23,311 nt of DNA, from positions 1 to 23,311 of the forward strand of contig DAOSPF010000056.1 of assembly GCA_035374585.1 (NCBI GenBank), written 5' to 3'. Source of the stretch: JAKPQD01 sp029572965. Its GTDB lineage: Bacteria > Bacteroidota > Bacteroidia > Bacteroidales > DTGW01. The position numbers and the translations under genes were made by a program. The notes under the pieces were generated by a model that worked only from the letters and a program-made list of their open reading frames with translations, did no database searches and was not told the DNA's origin. Below, piece by piece: positions 1 to 7,370 of this stretch (the first letter of the stretch is position 1; each line of letters starts with the position of its first letter).

Positions 1-1041
1 AGATTTATTCAACAAAATATTAGTATTTCCAATAGCCGAAAAATAATGCCCATACACCAAATTAAGAGACATAGCCAATATTCCGGGACATATAAAGAAA
101 AGAACAGGTTTTATTGCACCAAAATCTTTCCCAAAAATAAATGAATACAGGCTTATAGGCATAATAAGCAATACTACATACAACAATGCAGAGAACCAAA
201 TACTATACCGCACCGAAACTTTAGTATAATAAATACCTTCATCATTACTGGCTACATTTATCACCTTTGAATAAAGCACTGTAGATATACTTCTACTTAT
301 CACCCAAATAGACTCTGCAATTGCAATAGCAGTTGAATATATACCTACCTCCGAAATACCCGCAAAATATAAAATGAGAAAGTACACCACACGGTAATTG
401 ACAAACTGTATCAACGAACTTAGCTCAGTCTGCCAACCATATACAAACATTTCGCGGCCAAGCTTATAATCAATAACTAATCTTGGCTTGTTTTGCCTGA
501 AACTAATAATCGCACTTACTATATACACAATAAAAAAAGCCAAAATATAGGCCTTAAAATATACAACTTCAGTTTTTACAGGTAATACATAATACAAAGC
601 AAACACAAAGATAATATTGATAAGAGGTTGAATAAAACTTAAAATGTTGTAAAGCTTGAATTGTTGTTTTGCCGAAAAATACAACAAATGTAATGTGGAC
701 AAGGAATTTAAAAGCGTAATAAAAAATATATACTGAAAGCTCCCATGCTTCAGGGCAAAGGAAAATAGTAATGAAAATACGGCAGTACTCACCAATGTCC
801 ACAAATAAGCAATAGGCATAATAACCGAAAAACCACGCTTTGGAGTATAAAACGCCACACAACTGCCGGCAAGTATATTATTGATAATTGCAATAATAGA
901 AACATCAGCAATTACAATAGCTATATTCCCCCTACCCTCAGGGCCCCAGAGATTAGTAGATACAACAACCAACAGAAAATTTATCAGTACTATTCCCGCT
1001 TTTGAAATAAATGTATTACGTATGGTACTTAAAAAACTCAC
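1..1041 (-). CDS. Wzx-type polysaccharide flippase, 3' end outside window
   Basis: Integral inner-membrane protein expected to flip lipid-linked glycan units across the membrane. The frame is open for 347 codons from a GTG at 1041-1039 to the window edge with no stop. The translation begins SFLSTIRNTFISKAGIVLIN and continues with many hydrophobic segments (about residues 15-30, 40-65, 75-95, 105-120, 130-150, 165-185, 225-240, 295-315, 320-340), the pattern of the MATE/Wzx flippase superfamily; NLWGPEGRGNIA near residue 31 resembles the usual 'LGPEGYG' loop of these proteins. The GTG start overlaps the TGA of the upstream glycosyltransferase gene (GTGA), which implies translational coupling, and an AGAGGTGA stretch precedes it. 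No early ATG exists in this frame. The family call rests on topology and the N-terminal motif; which glycan it carries cannot be told. The C-terminus is not in the window. Confidence 0.82.
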   Translation of the reverse strand, partial: MSFLSTIRNTFISKAGIVLINFLLVVVSTNLWGPEGRGNIAIVIADVSIIAIINNILAGSCVAFYTPKRGFSVIMPIAYLWTLVSTAVFSLLFSFALKHGSFQYIFFITLLNSLSTLHLLYFSAKQQFKLYNILSFIQPLINIIFVFALYYVLPVKTEVVYFKAYILAFFIVYIVSAIISFRQNKPRLVIDYKLGREMFVYGWQTELSSLIQFVNYRVVYFLILYFAGISEVGIYSTAIAIAESIWVISRSISTVLYSKVINVASNDEGIYYTKVSVRYSIWFSALLYVVLLIMPISLYSFIFGKDFGAIKPVLFFICPGILAMSLNLVYGHYFSAIGNTNILLNKS

Positions 1042-2168
1042 TTTTTTCTCACCTCTTTTATAAAGTTGACAAAAACATCAGAATATTTATCCCAGTTATA
1101 ACACGTCTTTGCCATATTCCTGGCATTATCTGAATGTTTTTTATACAAAAAGCTATCTTCAATGTATTGTTTGATAATATCAGCAATCAACCTATGGTCT
1201 GCAGGATCAACTAAATAACCCAAACCATCTATTGGCATGTGCTGCCTTATAGCTTTCAAATCAGAATACACAACAGGTTTTCCGGCGGCCAGGTAATTAA
1301 AAAGCTTGATAGGTAAAGCATGGTTATTTTCAATACACCTGATTCGCAAATCAAAACAAAGATCCACATCAGCAAGCTCTTCTATAAACTTGTAATAACC
1401 CAGGAAGTCAAACCTGACTATCTCCAGCTCATTATACTTCAGCCTGAAAGTTTCAAAAACTTTTGCGTCACCATCAGACGGAAACCATCCAATGATTTTC
1501 AACCTGATTTTATTAACCCCATTTAATGCAATATATTGCTCAACGGCTTTCAAAAAATTAACAAAACCTTTTTCTTGAGTCAATTTTCCACTATAACATA
1601 AGGTAAACTTTGTGCCTTTATCTTTCTCAGGCAGATTGGCAAAATATTCCCAACTCGAATAATAAGGCAATTCAATAGCCTTTTTAAATGGAAAAAGTAC
1701 CTTAAATGGAACTGCTTTATAATATTCTCCAAAAATAAAAGCATTGGAAACCCAGGCCCCAATATAGTTTATTACAACATAAACCAGGCTTTTAAATACC
1801 TTAACAGGAAAAACTCCTTTTAAATGCTGCTTTTTAGAAGGGTACCACTCTGTAACATCGTAAATAACAACTGATTTAGTCCTACATTTCTTTCTGTATT
1901 TCCAACTGAAATAAGCTGAAGTAGGCTCGGAACAAACAATAACATCTGGTCTAAAGCCTGACAAATAAGCCAAAACCTCATTGGCCTTTTTCTTAATGTC
2001 AGTACTTTCAATAGTCTTAAAGCTCAGATTATTAACATGCTCGTCAATTATTGCATGTAAAGCAATAATCTGAACCTCAAATCCAGCTTTGCATAATGTT
2101 TTTGCCTGATGGTAAAATATCCGGTCATCATTTACAGGATGTGTTGTTGCAACAAAAGCAACTTTCAT
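1038..2168 (-). CDS. GT4-type (GT-B fold) glycosyltransferase
   Basis: A 376-residue cytoplasmic or membrane-associated glycosyltransferase, likely adding a sugar to a surface polysaccharide. The N-terminus MKVAFVATTHPVNDDRIFYH is the first strand and loop of the GT-B N-terminal Rossmann domain. The second domain starts near residue 188 with TLCYSGKLTQEKGFVNFL, the usual 'Y.G.l..eKG' acceptor/donor-loop signature, and the donor-binding stretch lies at 286-300 (PIKLFNYLAAGKPVV) followed by YSD. In most relatives the latter reads KLFEYLAAGKPVV; here position 291 is Asn instead of the second Glu of the EX7E-like motif. It starts 94 bases after purA in the same direction and overlaps the flippase gene by 4 bases, so it belongs with the polysaccharide genes to its left. 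Donor sugar and acceptor are unknown. Confidence 0.85.
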   Translation of the reverse strand: MKVAFVATTHPVNDDRIFYHQAKTLCKAGFEVQIIALHAIIDEHVNNLSFKTIESTDIKKKANEVLAYLSGFRPDVIVCSEPTSAYFSWKYRKKCRTKSVVIYDVTEWYPSKKQHLKGVFPVKVFKSLVYVVINYIGAWVSNAFIFGEYYKAVPFKVLFPFKKAIELPYYSSWEYFANLPEKDKGTKFTLCYSGKLTQEKGFVNFLKAVEQYIALNGVNKIRLKIIGWFPSDGDAKVFETFRLKYNELEIVRFDFLGYYKFIEELADVDLCFDLRIRCIENNHALPIKLFNYLAAGKPVVYSDLKAIRQHMPIDGLGYLVDPADHRLIADIIKQYIEDSFLYKKHSDNARNMAKTCYNWDKYSDVFVNFIKEVRKK

Positions 2169-2262
2169 TGTTTTTAAACATTATATTAATAAGTCCTGCT
2201 TCGGCTACATCAAACTCAAAGCCTCAAGTAAAACAACGTAGCATCCCAATAACCATATTTAT

Positions 2263-3531
2263 TTACCTTACAATAGTCTGTTCCCTGTTAGGGCCAACAG
2301 AAACAATGCTTACAGGAACCCCTGTTTCTTTCTCTATAAACTGAATGTATTTTTTCAGGTTCACTGGTAATGAATCATAAGTTTTACAAGTGGTTATATC
2401 TTCATTCCAACCGTCTAACTCAGCATATACAGGCTCTAAACCGTTTTCAATACTATAAGGAAACTCATCTGTAAGCTGTCCATCAATCTTGTAATGCGTA
2501 CATACAGGGATCTTGGCCATTCCAGACAGAACATCTGATTTGGTCAAAATAATCTGGGTAACTCCATTAATAGCTATTGAATATTTCAATGCTACCAGAT
2601 CGAGCCAGCCACAACGACGTGGACGGCCGGTTGTAGCGCCATATTCACAACCTTTTTTACGTAATTCTTCACCTTGGGCATTAATTTGCTCTGTAGGAAA
2701 TGGACCACTCCCTACCCTTGTGCAATAGGCCTTTACAATACCAAAAACTTCACCAATACTGCGAGGTGCAACACCCAACCCTGTACATGCACCGGCACAA
2801 ATGGTATTTGAAGACGTAACATAAGGATATGAGCCAAAATCAATATCAAGCAATGTTCCCTGCGCACCTTCTGCAAGAATAGTCTGGTTTTTCTTTATAG
2901 CATTATTAACAATATGCTCGCTGTCAACCAATTTGAATTGTTTTAATACCTCAATGCTGGCAAGCCATTCCTTTTCCTGCTCATCAATGTTGTATTCGAA
3001 ATTATATTGTTTTAGTATCTCAGCATGTTTAGCTTTCAAACTATTGTAGCGTTCTTTGAAATCAGGCAATAATGTATCTCCCACTCTAAGGCCGTTTCTA
3101 CCGGTCTTGTCCATGTATGTAGGACCAATACCACGAAGGGTAGAACCTATCTTCGTAGCACCTTTGGCAGCTTCAGATGCAGCATCAAGCGTGCGGTGTG
3201 TTGGTAAAATAAGGTGTGTTTTTTTTGAAATAACAAGGTTTTTCTTTAAGTCAACACCAAGTTTTATCAGCTCATTATACTCTTTTACAAATACAATAGG
3301 GTCTAAAACAACTCCATTGCCAATAATATTCAGTTTATTTTCGTGAAAAACACCAGACGGGATCAGGTGCAACACATGCTTTATATTATTAAACTCCAGC
3401 GAATGTCCGGCATTGGGGCCACCCTGAAACCTTGCTATGATATCATATTTCGGAGTAAGTACATCTACAACCTTACCTTTTCCTTCATCACCCCATTGCA
3501 ATCCTAAGAGTACATCAACTTTCATTATCAA
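2263..3531 (-). CDS. purA: adenylosuccinate synthase
   Basis: Catalyses IMP + aspartate + GTP to adenylosuccinate, the first committed step from IMP to AMP, in the cytoplasm. The 422-residue length is normal for the family (about 430). Visible signatures are LGLQWGDEGKGK at residues 9-20 (GTP-binding loop with the catalytic Asp15), GGPNAGHS at 37-44 (catalytic His43; many relatives have Thr after GH), a central GPTYMDKTGRNGLRVGD region that binds IMP, and GATTGRPRRCGWLD near residue 300. The frame has two possible starts, ATG at 3531 and ATG at 3525; the second gives Asp13/His41 as in the E. coli numbering, and may be the true one. A -7-like box sits at 3603-3610. It is a housekeeping gene at the edge of the polysaccharide locus, and there is no terminator visible before the glycosyltransferase. 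Confidence 0.97.
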   Translation of the reverse strand: MIMKVDVLLGLQWGDEGKGKVVDVLTPKYDIIARFQGGPNAGHSLEFNNIKHVLHLIPSGVFHENKLNIIGNGVVLDPIVFVKEYNELIKLGVDLKKNLVISKKTHLILPTHRTLDAASEAAKGATKIGSTLRGIGPTYMDKTGRNGLRVGDTLLPDFKERYNSLKAKHAEILKQYNFEYNIDEQEKEWLASIEVLKQFKLVDSEHIVNNAIKKNQTILAEGAQGTLLDIDFGSYPYVTSSNTICAGACTGLGVAPRSIGEVFGIVKAYCTRVGSGPFPTEQINAQGEELRKKGCEYGATTGRPRRCGWLDLVALKYSIAINGVTQIILTKSDVLSGMAKIPVCTHYKIDGQLTDEFPYSIENGLEPVYAELDGWNEDITTCKTYDSLPVNLKKYIQFIEKETGVPVSIVSVGPNREQTIVR

Positions 3532-3602
3532 TTTAATTAAAATTTTGCTTTAAAATCATTTTTTCAAAAAACGTGGCAAGTTAACTCAATTTTTTCTGGC
3601 AG

Positions 3603-3610
3603 CAAAATTA
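3603..3610 (-). promoter_or_regulatory. possible -7 box upstream of purA
   Basis: Read on the minus strand, the octamer is TAATTTTG, matching the Bacteroidetes TAnnTTTG -7 consensus and lying about 70 bases before the purA start. No TTG is seen at the expected -33 distance, so the support is weak and purA could also be read from the upstream gene's promoter. Confidence 0.3.
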
Positions 3611-3648
3611 AAAATCAGATTAAAAAAAATAGTTATAAACAGCCACAG

Positions 3649-4323
3649 CTAATAAATCCTGACCTTTATTGGCAGCATCCTGATGACAATCCCATTTCGG
3701 CCACTAATAGTAAAAACCAAAGAAATTTCCAACCCTGGGTACAATTTCGCAATTACTTCATTACCTATTGTATCACTTTCAAATGAATATGTCATATATT
3801 GATGCCCTATAGCATAGCCAACAGTAATACTTTTCACTTTAAACCATTTAGATTCATTTGTCAAATCATCACTCAAAGCAACACTAAATTTATTCGTTTT
3901 TTTCAAACGCAACAAAGACAAATATTTCAGTGTATCTAACCTGTCAAAGTCATACTTAATATAAGGTTTCGGGAAAGCCAATACTTCCATTTCCTTTTCA
4001 AAAACAGGCATTCCGGTAGTATCACCTTCTTTATACAGCCTGATGATGGTCTTACCGGGTTTTGATGGCACTACAATAAACATAGTATCCTCTTCCATGG
4101 CCAGTCCCATAGTACATTCAACTAAAACCGGGAAATTGATTTTTTGCTTATCTACATATATATAATTATCAATTCCGGCATACAAAGCATTGCTGTATGA
4201 ATATATAGCATCAATAGTATCTTTCCCTTGCGGGGTATATGCCTGACATGGAGGATAATCAGCCTTACCCGATAAAATCAAGGCTTGGAAAGCAAATATT
4301 ATTAGTAAAAATATGTTTTTCAA
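3649..4323 (-). CDS. secreted protein with a GldM C-terminal-like domain
   Basis: A 224-residue exported protein of unknown function. Residues 1-20 (MKNIFLLIIFAFQALILSGK) form a signal peptide; no lipobox Cys follows directly, though Cys26 lies nearby. The segment SNALYAGIDNYIYVDKQKIN at about residues 45-64 resembles the 'N.lY.GvdNpi.v' start of the Ig-like periplasmic repeats of GldM, and the end SGRNGIVIRMLPIKVRIY resembles their last strands. GldM itself is a roughly 500-residue inner-membrane rotor protein of the type IX secretion/gliding motor; this protein has only the equivalent of one or two such repeats and lacks the N-terminal membrane helix region, so it is not GldM. It lies 117 bases upstream of purA in the same direction with its own good promoter at 4355-4385. 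The domain likeness is by eye and should be treated as a hypothesis. Confidence 0.7.
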   Translation of the reverse strand: MKNIFLLIIFAFQALILSGKADYPPCQAYTPQGKDTIDAIYSYSNALYAGIDNYIYVDKQKINFPVLVECTMGLAMEEDTMFIVVPSKPGKTIIRLYKEGDTTGMPVFEKEMEVLAFPKPYIKYDFDRLDTLKYLSLLRLKKTNKFSVALSDDLTNESKWFKVKSITVGYAIGHQYMTYSFESDTIGNEVIAKLYPGLEISLVFTISGRNGIVIRMLPIKVRIY

Positions 4324-4354
4324 TTTTTAGTATATTCTTATTCAGTGTCTTAAT

Positions 4355-4385
4355 CAAAAATAATACGCTCCATCAAATAATACAA
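4355..4385 (-). promoter_or_regulatory. Bacteroidetes-type promoter for the GldM-like gene
   Basis: On the minus strand a TTG (4385-4383) is followed after 20 bases by TATTTTTG (4362-4355). This fits the phylum consensus TTG-N(17-23)-TAnnTTTG. The expected start of transcription, near 4349, would leave a leader of about 26 bases before the ATG at 4323. Confidence 0.6.
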
Positions 4386-4491
4386 TTCTTTTTATTCAAT
4401 ATAATTTGGTTTAATTTCTGAAAAGAAACCCCCAACCTGTAACCAAAATTTCCGTTAAAATACGCTATATTTACAGCAAAAGACTTTTAAA

Positions 4492-5886
4492 GTGGATAAT
4501 TACGAAGAATTAGTCAAACGAATAGCCCGTCTGGTAAAACAAAACAAGGAGTTGAAGGAAGTCAACTCTAAGCTTTTGCAACAAAACGAAACTTTGCAGG
4601 AAGAAAACGAACAGTTTAAAAAACTTATCAGTGAATTACATTTAAAACCTACAGGACAAAAAAAATTAGAAGAAGAACAAAAAACAATCAGGTTTAATGT
4701 TGCTACTGTATTGTTTGCCAACATTCATGGCTTCTCAAAAATAGCCGACAAAACCAACTCCCAGGCATACATGGACGAACTCGATGCTATTTTGTACCAC
4801 TTTGATAATATTGTGCACAAATATCATATCGAAAGGATTAAAACCATTGGCGATACATTGATGTGTGCCGGTGGTATCCCCGAAAAAAACATTACCAACC
4901 CTGTTGAAGTTGTATTGGCCGCCCTCGAAATGCATCAAATCCTTGCTGATATTCAAATGCGCAATCCAGATAAACAAGTTTGGGAATTAAAAATGGGCAT
5001 TCATACCGGCCCTGTTACTGCTAACATTAGCGGAACCAAAAAAAATGTTTACGATATAAAAGGCGACACTGTCAATATAGCCACCCGCTTAGAATCTACA
5101 GGTACCCCTGGCCAGATTGTCATATCGGCCAACACTTATGAAATGGTAAAAGAATTTTTCGTATGTGAATACATTGGCAAAATGCCTATCAAATATTTTG
5201 GCGATATCGAAATGTATATTGTCAAAGGAATAAAACCAGAATTAACTGTCAATGAAGAAGGGCTTATCCCTAATCAAAACTTTAAAATACGGTTTAACCT
5301 TATTCAGTTTACTGATATTCAAGAAATTATCCTCGACAAGCTCGAAAAAGAGCTCCCTCCTTATTTATATTACCATAACGTAAAACACACTGTTGACGTA
5401 GTTACCGAAGTAGAACTTATCGGATGGGGCGAAGGTGTTTCAGATGAAGAAATCTTGCTTTTAAAAACTGCAGCACTGTTTCATGATGCAGGTCATACCA
5501 TTGCTTATGACAATCACGAATATCACGGTACTATCCTGGCCCGCGAATTTTTGCCCAAGTATGGTTATACCATCGAACAAATTGAACAAATTTGCGACCT
5601 GATTATGGCTACAAGGCTCCCTCCTAAGCCAAAGAACCTGCTTGAAAAAATCATGTGCGACTCAGACCTTGATTATCTTGGCCGTAGTGATTTTATTCCA
5701 GTTTCAAATACACTTTACAAAGAATTAAAAGAACAAAACAAAATTGGGACTCTCAATGAATGGAATAAACTTCAACTCAAGTTTATCTCAGGACATCAGT
5801 ATTTTACCCAAACCGCCCAAAATTTGCGTGAAGTAAATAAGCAAAAACAGATTGAACGCATTTCACAATTAATTGAACCCGACTAA
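4492..5886 (+). CDS. class III nucleotidyl cyclase fused to a PDE-like HD domain
   Basis: A 464-residue protein with three parts. Residues 5-60 are a charged coiled coil (LVKQNKELKEVNSKLLQQNE), likely a dimer stalk. Residues 68-245 are a class III adenylate/guanylate cyclase domain: RIKTIGDTLM with metal-binding Asp121 and purine-selecting Lys117, then VYDIKGDTVNIATRLES with Asp188, Asn195 and Arg199 of the catalytic site. The Lys/Asp pair predicts ATP as substrate. The first metal Asp, normally in 'FADI.GF', is Asn77 here (FANIHGF). Residues about 275-450 are an HD domain with YHNVKHTVDV (His295, His299) and LFHDAGH (His331, Asp332, His335) plus Asp391; the YHNxxH-x-x-DV pattern is that of cyclic-nucleotide phosphodiesterases. 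No membrane segment is present. The start is GTG, since no ATG lies between the upstream in-frame stop at 4456 and the coiled coil. It is first in a four-gene operon. Confidence 0.9.
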   Translation: MDNYEELVKRIARLVKQNKELKEVNSKLLQQNETLQEENEQFKKLISELHLKPTGQKKLEEEQKTIRFNVATVLFANIHGFSKIADKTNSQAYMDELDAILYHFDNIVHKYHIERIKTIGDTLMCAGGIPEKNITNPVEVVLAALEMHQILADIQMRNPDKQVWELKMGIHTGPVTANISGTKKNVYDIKGDTVNIATRLESTGTPGQIVISANTYEMVKEFFVCEYIGKMPIKYFGDIEMYIVKGIKPELTVNEEGLIPNQNFKIRFNLIQFTDIQEIILDKLEKELPPYLYYHNVKHTVDVVTEVELIGWGEGVSDEEILLLKTAALFHDAGHTIAYDNHEYHGTILAREFLPKYGYTIEQIEQICDLIMATRLPPKPKNLLEKIMCDSDLDYLGRSDFIPVSNTLYKELKEQNKIGTLNEWNKLQLKFISGHQYFTQTAQNLREVNKQKQIERISQLIEPD

Positions 5887-5896
5887 AATAAGTATC

Positions 5897-6196
5897 ATGA
5901 TTACAACCTGTGTATATGTTGAAGTGAAGCCTGAATTCATAAACGAATTCATTAAAGAGTCTGAAGCAAACCACAACGAAGCAATAAAAGAACCAGGAAA
6001 CTTAAGGTTCGACATATTACAACTTGCTGAAAACCCATGCATGTTTATGTTATATGAAGCATATATTTCAGAAGAAGCAGCTGCTGCTCATAAAACGACT
6101 GCTCACTATTTCAAATGGCGTGAAAACGTAGAGAAGATGATGGCCAAACCTCGCAACGGAATAAAATACAACATTCTGCTACCTAAAACTTTTTAA
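5897..6196 (+). CDS. LsrG-like antibiotic-biosynthesis-monooxygenase-fold protein
   Basis: A 99-residue cytoplasmic protein of the ABM dimeric ferredoxin-like fold, whose members include the phospho-AI-2-processing enzyme LsrG and quinol monooxygenase YgiN. From memory the match to E. coli LsrG is close: ANHNEAIKEPGNLRFDILQ (His26 in both) and AHKTTAHY versus FHKTTPHY. LsrG acts on a phosphorylated dicarbonyl, but no lsrK, lsrF or transporter genes are in the window, so the substrate is open. The start at 5897 was chosen because MITTCVYVEV is the usual first strand; an earlier in-frame ATG at 5873 would add eight residues and overlap the cyclase gene by 14 bases. With the chosen start the gap to the cyclase is 10 bases. 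The stop is followed only by GCC before the dehydrogenase TTG. Confidence 0.85.
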   Translation: MITTCVYVEVKPEFINEFIKESEANHNEAIKEPGNLRFDILQLAENPCMFMLYEAYISEEAAAAHKTTAHYFKWRENVEKMMAKPRNGIKYNILLPKTF

Positions 6197-6199
6197 GCC

Positions 6200-7369
6200 T
6201 TGCAAAAGTTTATTTTTCATCCCGGTCCTGCGCTAAAATTCGGCAATGGCGAATCTTCTGCTTTGGCCAACATTATCAAGCCATGGGGCGATAAGTTTAT
6301 TTTGGTCACTGGAAGTCAATCTTTTGTAAATCTGCCATATTACCAGCAATGGCTTACTAATTTTGCCGCTATTGGGCTAATTTACAAACATATCATCGTT
6401 AAAGGTGAGCCTAGGGCAGCATTTATCAATGAACAATGCCGGATGTTAAGAAACAACGATTATAAGTTCGTTGTAGCCATTGGCGGAGGAAGTGTAATGG
6501 ACGCTGCAAAAGCCATTGCTGCTATGGTCACTGTCGATAATGATATTGAAAATTATCTCGAAGGGCTTCCCCAGTATAAACAGCACCCTGGTACAACATT
6601 GCCACTTATAGCCCTTCCGACCACAGCTGGTACAGGTAGCGAAGCCACTAAAAATGCAGTAATTTCAAATCCGGGCATCAACGGTTTCAAAAGTTCGCTT
6701 CGTCACGACAACTTTATCCCACGCCTGGCAATAATTGACCCGTCATTGCATGTACCTTGTCCTGCTAATGTTACTGCTGCCAGCGGGCTTGATGCCCTGA
6801 CGCAGCTAATTGAGGCATATACATCTACCCAAGCCAATACAATGACCGATACACTTGCTATTGAAGGCATTTCTTTATGTGTTCGTTCATTAAAAAAAGC
6901 CGCACTGTCAGGTGATAATATCGAAGCCCGCTCTGATATGGCCCTGGCTGCATATTTGTCAGGAGTTGTACTTGCTAATGCAGGACTTGGAGTAGTGCAT
7001 GGTTTTGCCTCATCCGTAGCATCAATGTTTGACATTCCTCATGGCGTTATTTGCGGCACTTTGTTGGGAGAATCAACCCGCATGAATATCAAAAAAGCCA
7101 AAATACTGAATAACATAATAGCGTTGTCAAAATTTACCAATATTGGCAAGGTATTTGCAACTGAATCAAACAAAGACGATAACTGGTATCTCGATTTTCT
7201 GGTTCAACAGTTGAACAAACTTATTGACGAATTTAACATTCAGAAATTGGGGGCTTATCAGGTAACATCAAATGATTTGCAGGCTATATCGAAATTGACT
7301 AAAATAAAAAACAACCCTGTTACGTTAACACAGGAGGAAATATTAGAAATAATAACTTCAAGAACATAA
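6200..7369 (+). CDS. iron-type (group III) alcohol dehydrogenase family protein
   Basis: A 389-residue cytoplasmic NAD(P)-linked oxidoreductase of the Fe-ADH/dehydroquinate-synthase-like fold. It has GGGSVMDAAKAI at residues 95-106 (dinucleotide binding), LPTTAGTGSEAT at 139-150, and the metal region ASGLDALTQLIEAYTS then GLGVVHGFASSVASMFDIPH. Relative to FucO, the ligands Asp198, His267 and His281 are present but the second ligand His is Gln202, and the conserved second-shell His is Ser271. Gln at this place is, to my recollection, found in a whole subfamily, so loss of activity should not be assumed. The start is TTG: the preceding in-frame codons are GCC and the stop of the monooxygenase-fold gene, and the next Met is residue 100. 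The two genes share a frame and are probably co-translated. Substrate unknown. Confidence 0.9.
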   Translation: MQKFIFHPGPALKFGNGESSALANIIKPWGDKFILVTGSQSFVNLPYYQQWLTNFAAIGLIYKHIIVKGEPRAAFINEQCRMLRNNDYKFVVAIGGGSVMDAAKAIAAMVTVDNDIENYLEGLPQYKQHPGTTLPLIALPTTAGTGSEATKNAVISNPGINGFKSSLRHDNFIPRLAIIDPSLHVPCPANVTAASGLDALTQLIEAYTSTQANTMTDTLAIEGISLCVRSLKKAALSGDNIEARSDMALAAYLSGVVLANAGLGVVHGFASSVASMFDIPHGVICGTLLGESTRMNIKKAKILNNIIALSKFTNIGKVFATESNKDDNWYLDFLVQQLNKLIDEFNIQKLGAYQVTSNDLQAISKLTKIKNNPVTLTQEEILEIITSRT

Positions 7370-7370
7370 G

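Noticed and set aside
569..862. A 97-codon open frame on the minus strand
   Set aside because: It lies inside the flippase gene in another frame; its sequence has no domain signature and the flippase frame is open through it.
881..1063. A 60-codon plus-strand open frame
   Set aside because: Antisense to the flippase and the end of the glycosyltransferase; composition like a shadow frame.
6800..7060. Loss of two metal ligands in the alcohol dehydrogenase
   Set aside because: On recounting the spacing, His267 and His281 match the two C-terminal ligands, so only one ligand (Gln202) is changed; Ser271 is a second-shell position.
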